Below, one piece after another: positions 53,801-56,800 of a stretch of DNA of 60,000 bases. Under the pieces are notes generated by a model. The model was not told the origin of the DNA. It did not search any database and was given only the letters and a program-made list of their open reading frames with translations. Position 1 is the stretch's first letter. Each line of letters opens with the position of its first letter. The stretch comes from Antedon mediterranea (lineage: Eukaryota; Echinodermata; Crinoidea; Comatulida; Antedonidae), in contig NC_092672.1 of the NCBI RefSeq assembly GCF_964355755.1, positions 33,726,501 through 33,786,500 on the forward strand, in the 5' to 3' direction. A program made the position numbers and the translations under genes.

Positions 53801-56800
53801 AAATGGACATCGACACCTCTCTCCCAACCGTACTAAATTTGGACAGTTGTGAACTAGTACATGCAGTCACAATCTATAAAGCAGTCTAAAATAATTTGAA
53901 TGTATAACAGTTGTTTTAGCAATAGCACAAGTTCTCCTTCGAGAAATTGTGTAAATCGTGTACATTTATTGAGTTAAGTTTTAATTTCCTTGGTTTTGTA
54001 TAACAATGTACCTCTAAATCCCTAGGGTTACTCTCCCTTAATACCATTTGTCTTAGTCGATCTGTTCACAACTTTTGGTTTTTTCAATAATCTAGGTCAT
54101 ATAATATTGTACACAATTTTATTTCTAATGTCTTTGTCATTGAGGGCTCTCTTCACATTTTACAGGCAAACTTTACTCTTGATGGTTTTAAATTTAGGTT
54201 TTTATATTTAGGTTTTAAATTTAGGCAAAGTGTGTCTCTATGATAGCCAATAAAGATGGTTGTTTCATGCAAATGTATGCTAATTTTTGTGCACACTTTT
54301 TATTAAAATACTGTTTTATATTTGTTATGTGTTAATATTCTATACCAAACTCTCTATCATTGCTTTAGTACTGAAAGTGTTGTTTAGAAGGAATGAATAT
54401 TTTATCCCTAAAGCTCTGTCTACACAATCAATCTAGGTTGACAAAAAAAGTTCCCAAATATGGTAGTGATATACACAAATATGGTAGTGATATAACATCA
54501 TCATGTTCATATATGGGCACATCACATTTTGTTTTCATTGTTATTTTAGGTAATACCTCAGTTGATTGCTCGTATTGACACCCCACGACAACTGGTAGGG
54601 CGACTAATTCATGACCTGCTGACTGACATTGGCAAACAGCACCCTCAAGTAAGAACACAATTTGTAACTTTCAATATAGAAAAGTGTTTTTTACAGGATG
54701 GATACAAACCTGGCACTAGGTCAGGATTAAACCCTGTACCCTGGGATTTGAAGGCAAGCCTGTTAACCACCTTGAAGCTACATCTCTACTCCTTGATAGT
54801 TGACCATCAATTTCAAGCTTCAACTATGTTTTTCTCTAGGCTTTGATTTACCCATTGACAGTGGCTTCTAAGTCTACGAGCCAGGCCCGTCATTCTGCAG
54901 CCGATAAGATTCTGAAGAACATGTGCGAACACAGCAGCACATTGGTCCATCAGGCTGTCATGGTATGTATGCTACATTCTTCAAATTTTGCAGTTTTCCA
55001 TTTAACAATCAACATTTTTTGTATTTAACTTATATTTGTCATTGCAACATAATTTCTTGGTTACCCGGTTCTACTTACATTTTTACATTACAGTTTTTTC
55101 TGGAAATAAATAAATTATTTAATTTAAAATAAATTAGAAAATAAAATGTTCATAAATTGTTTTCTTGCTTTCAAATGAAAAATTGTTCTTATATAGCTTT
55201 TGTAGAAATTATACATGGTGGCTTGTTGAATGTAGGCCTACTATAGTACTAGGTATGTTTAAAAAGATTATGTATGATACGATTCATGTTTTAATAGGTG
55301 AGCGAGGAGCTGATTAGAGTAGCTATTCTTTGGCATGAGCTGTGGCATGAGGGCCTAGAAGAAGCTTCCCGTCTTTACTTCGGTGAGCGTAGCGTCAAAG
55401 GAATGTTCGGCGTCTTGGAACCGTTACATGCAATGATTGAGAGAGGCCCGCAAACTATGAAAGAAACTTCTTTTAACCAAGTAAGTGATATTCAGTTTTT
55501 GTTCGTTCAAAATTATAAAAAAAAACAAATTTACAGATATATATTTCTGGAGAAATAAAAAGAAAAGAAAAAATTGTTACTGTTATTCTTGGGTTTGGTT
55601 TTGTACAACAAATATAAATTTTTCTTTTTTAAAAAATGAAGTACAATTACATTAAAAATTTTATTACAAAAACTGATTTATATTTTATCTCTTTTCTAGG
55701 CCTATGGTCGAGATCTTATGGAGGCGCAAGACTGGTGCCGTAAGTACACTCGTTCACGTAATGTGAAGGACCTGACACAGGCCTGGGATCTCTACTACCA
55801 TGTCTTCCGAAGGATCTCAAAACAGCTTCCACAGGTCAGCTTTGCGTATTCTCTTTGACTTTGATTTTTTTTTTTTATTTAATTAAACAATGCCTTCTTA
55901 TTATCTCTAATATACCCTATCTTCTTTATAGATGACACAATTGGAGTTGCAATACGTATCGCCGAAGCTTCTGATGTGTCGCCACCTGGAGTTGGCCGTA
56001 CCTGGAACATACGATCCGAATCAGCCTATCATTCAAATCGAACGTGTCCAGTCGTCGCTTCAAGTTATCACATCCAAACAGCGACCTCGCAAACTCAGTA
56101 TTTTTGGTAAATGCAGCATTTTTCGTCTTAAATTTAGGTGAATTTGTCTTGTCTGTTAAACAGTGTACTATATACAGTCAACTCTCCCAATACCGGACAC
56201 CTTTGGGCCGGCCAAATAAGTCTGGTTTTCCGGAAAGTCTGGTATTCGGAATGTGTTTTTAATGGTAAATATAAATTTGGAACCTTTTGGTCCTCAAAAA
56301 AAGTCTGGTATTTGGAGAGTTTCTGGTTTTCAGAGAGAGTTGAGAGTTGACTGTGCATAATTTTATCTGATTAATACCTAATTTGTCTTCTTTTAGGGAG
56401 TAATGGTATGGAGTACATGTTCTTACTGAAGGGACATGAAGATCTACGTCAGGATGAGAGAGTAATGCAGCTGTTTGGATTGGTCAACACGCTACTAGCA
56501 AATAACCCAGATACGTTTAGAAGACATTTAGAGTAAGTCTCCAAAAAAGTAACATCTTAAGTTGTCAAAAGTATTTTAGATTTACTTTCTTACTTTAGTT
56601 GACATTTTTCTTTCTTTTTTCTTGTGTACAGTATTCAGCGATACTCTATCATCCCGTTATCAACAAACTCCGGTTTGATTGGATGGGTTCCGCATTGCGA
56701 TACGCTTCACGCCCTCATCAGAGACTACAGAGATAAGAAGAAAATACTGCTGAACATAGAACATAGGATAATGCTTAGGGTGAGTATTACAAAAACGATT

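Larger units (their letters stand above)
30359..54549 (+). other. mTOR intron 38, 24.2 kb, repeat-rich, hosts nested C1q gene
   Basis: By far the largest intron of the model. Besides the nested minus-strand gene and the listed elements, these stretches are AT-rich with nothing recognised: about 30790-31200, 31460-32240, 32500-33700, 34600-34970, 35360-35750, 35895-36220, 36560-37190, 37310-38280, 38915-39730, 39910-40480, 40700-42080, 44810-46420, 46620-47050, 47610-48280, 48450-49180, 49940-50860, 51050-51770, 52210-52620, 53260-53670 and 53800-54405. Poly-T tracts lie at 37261-37305. Confidence 0.9.
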
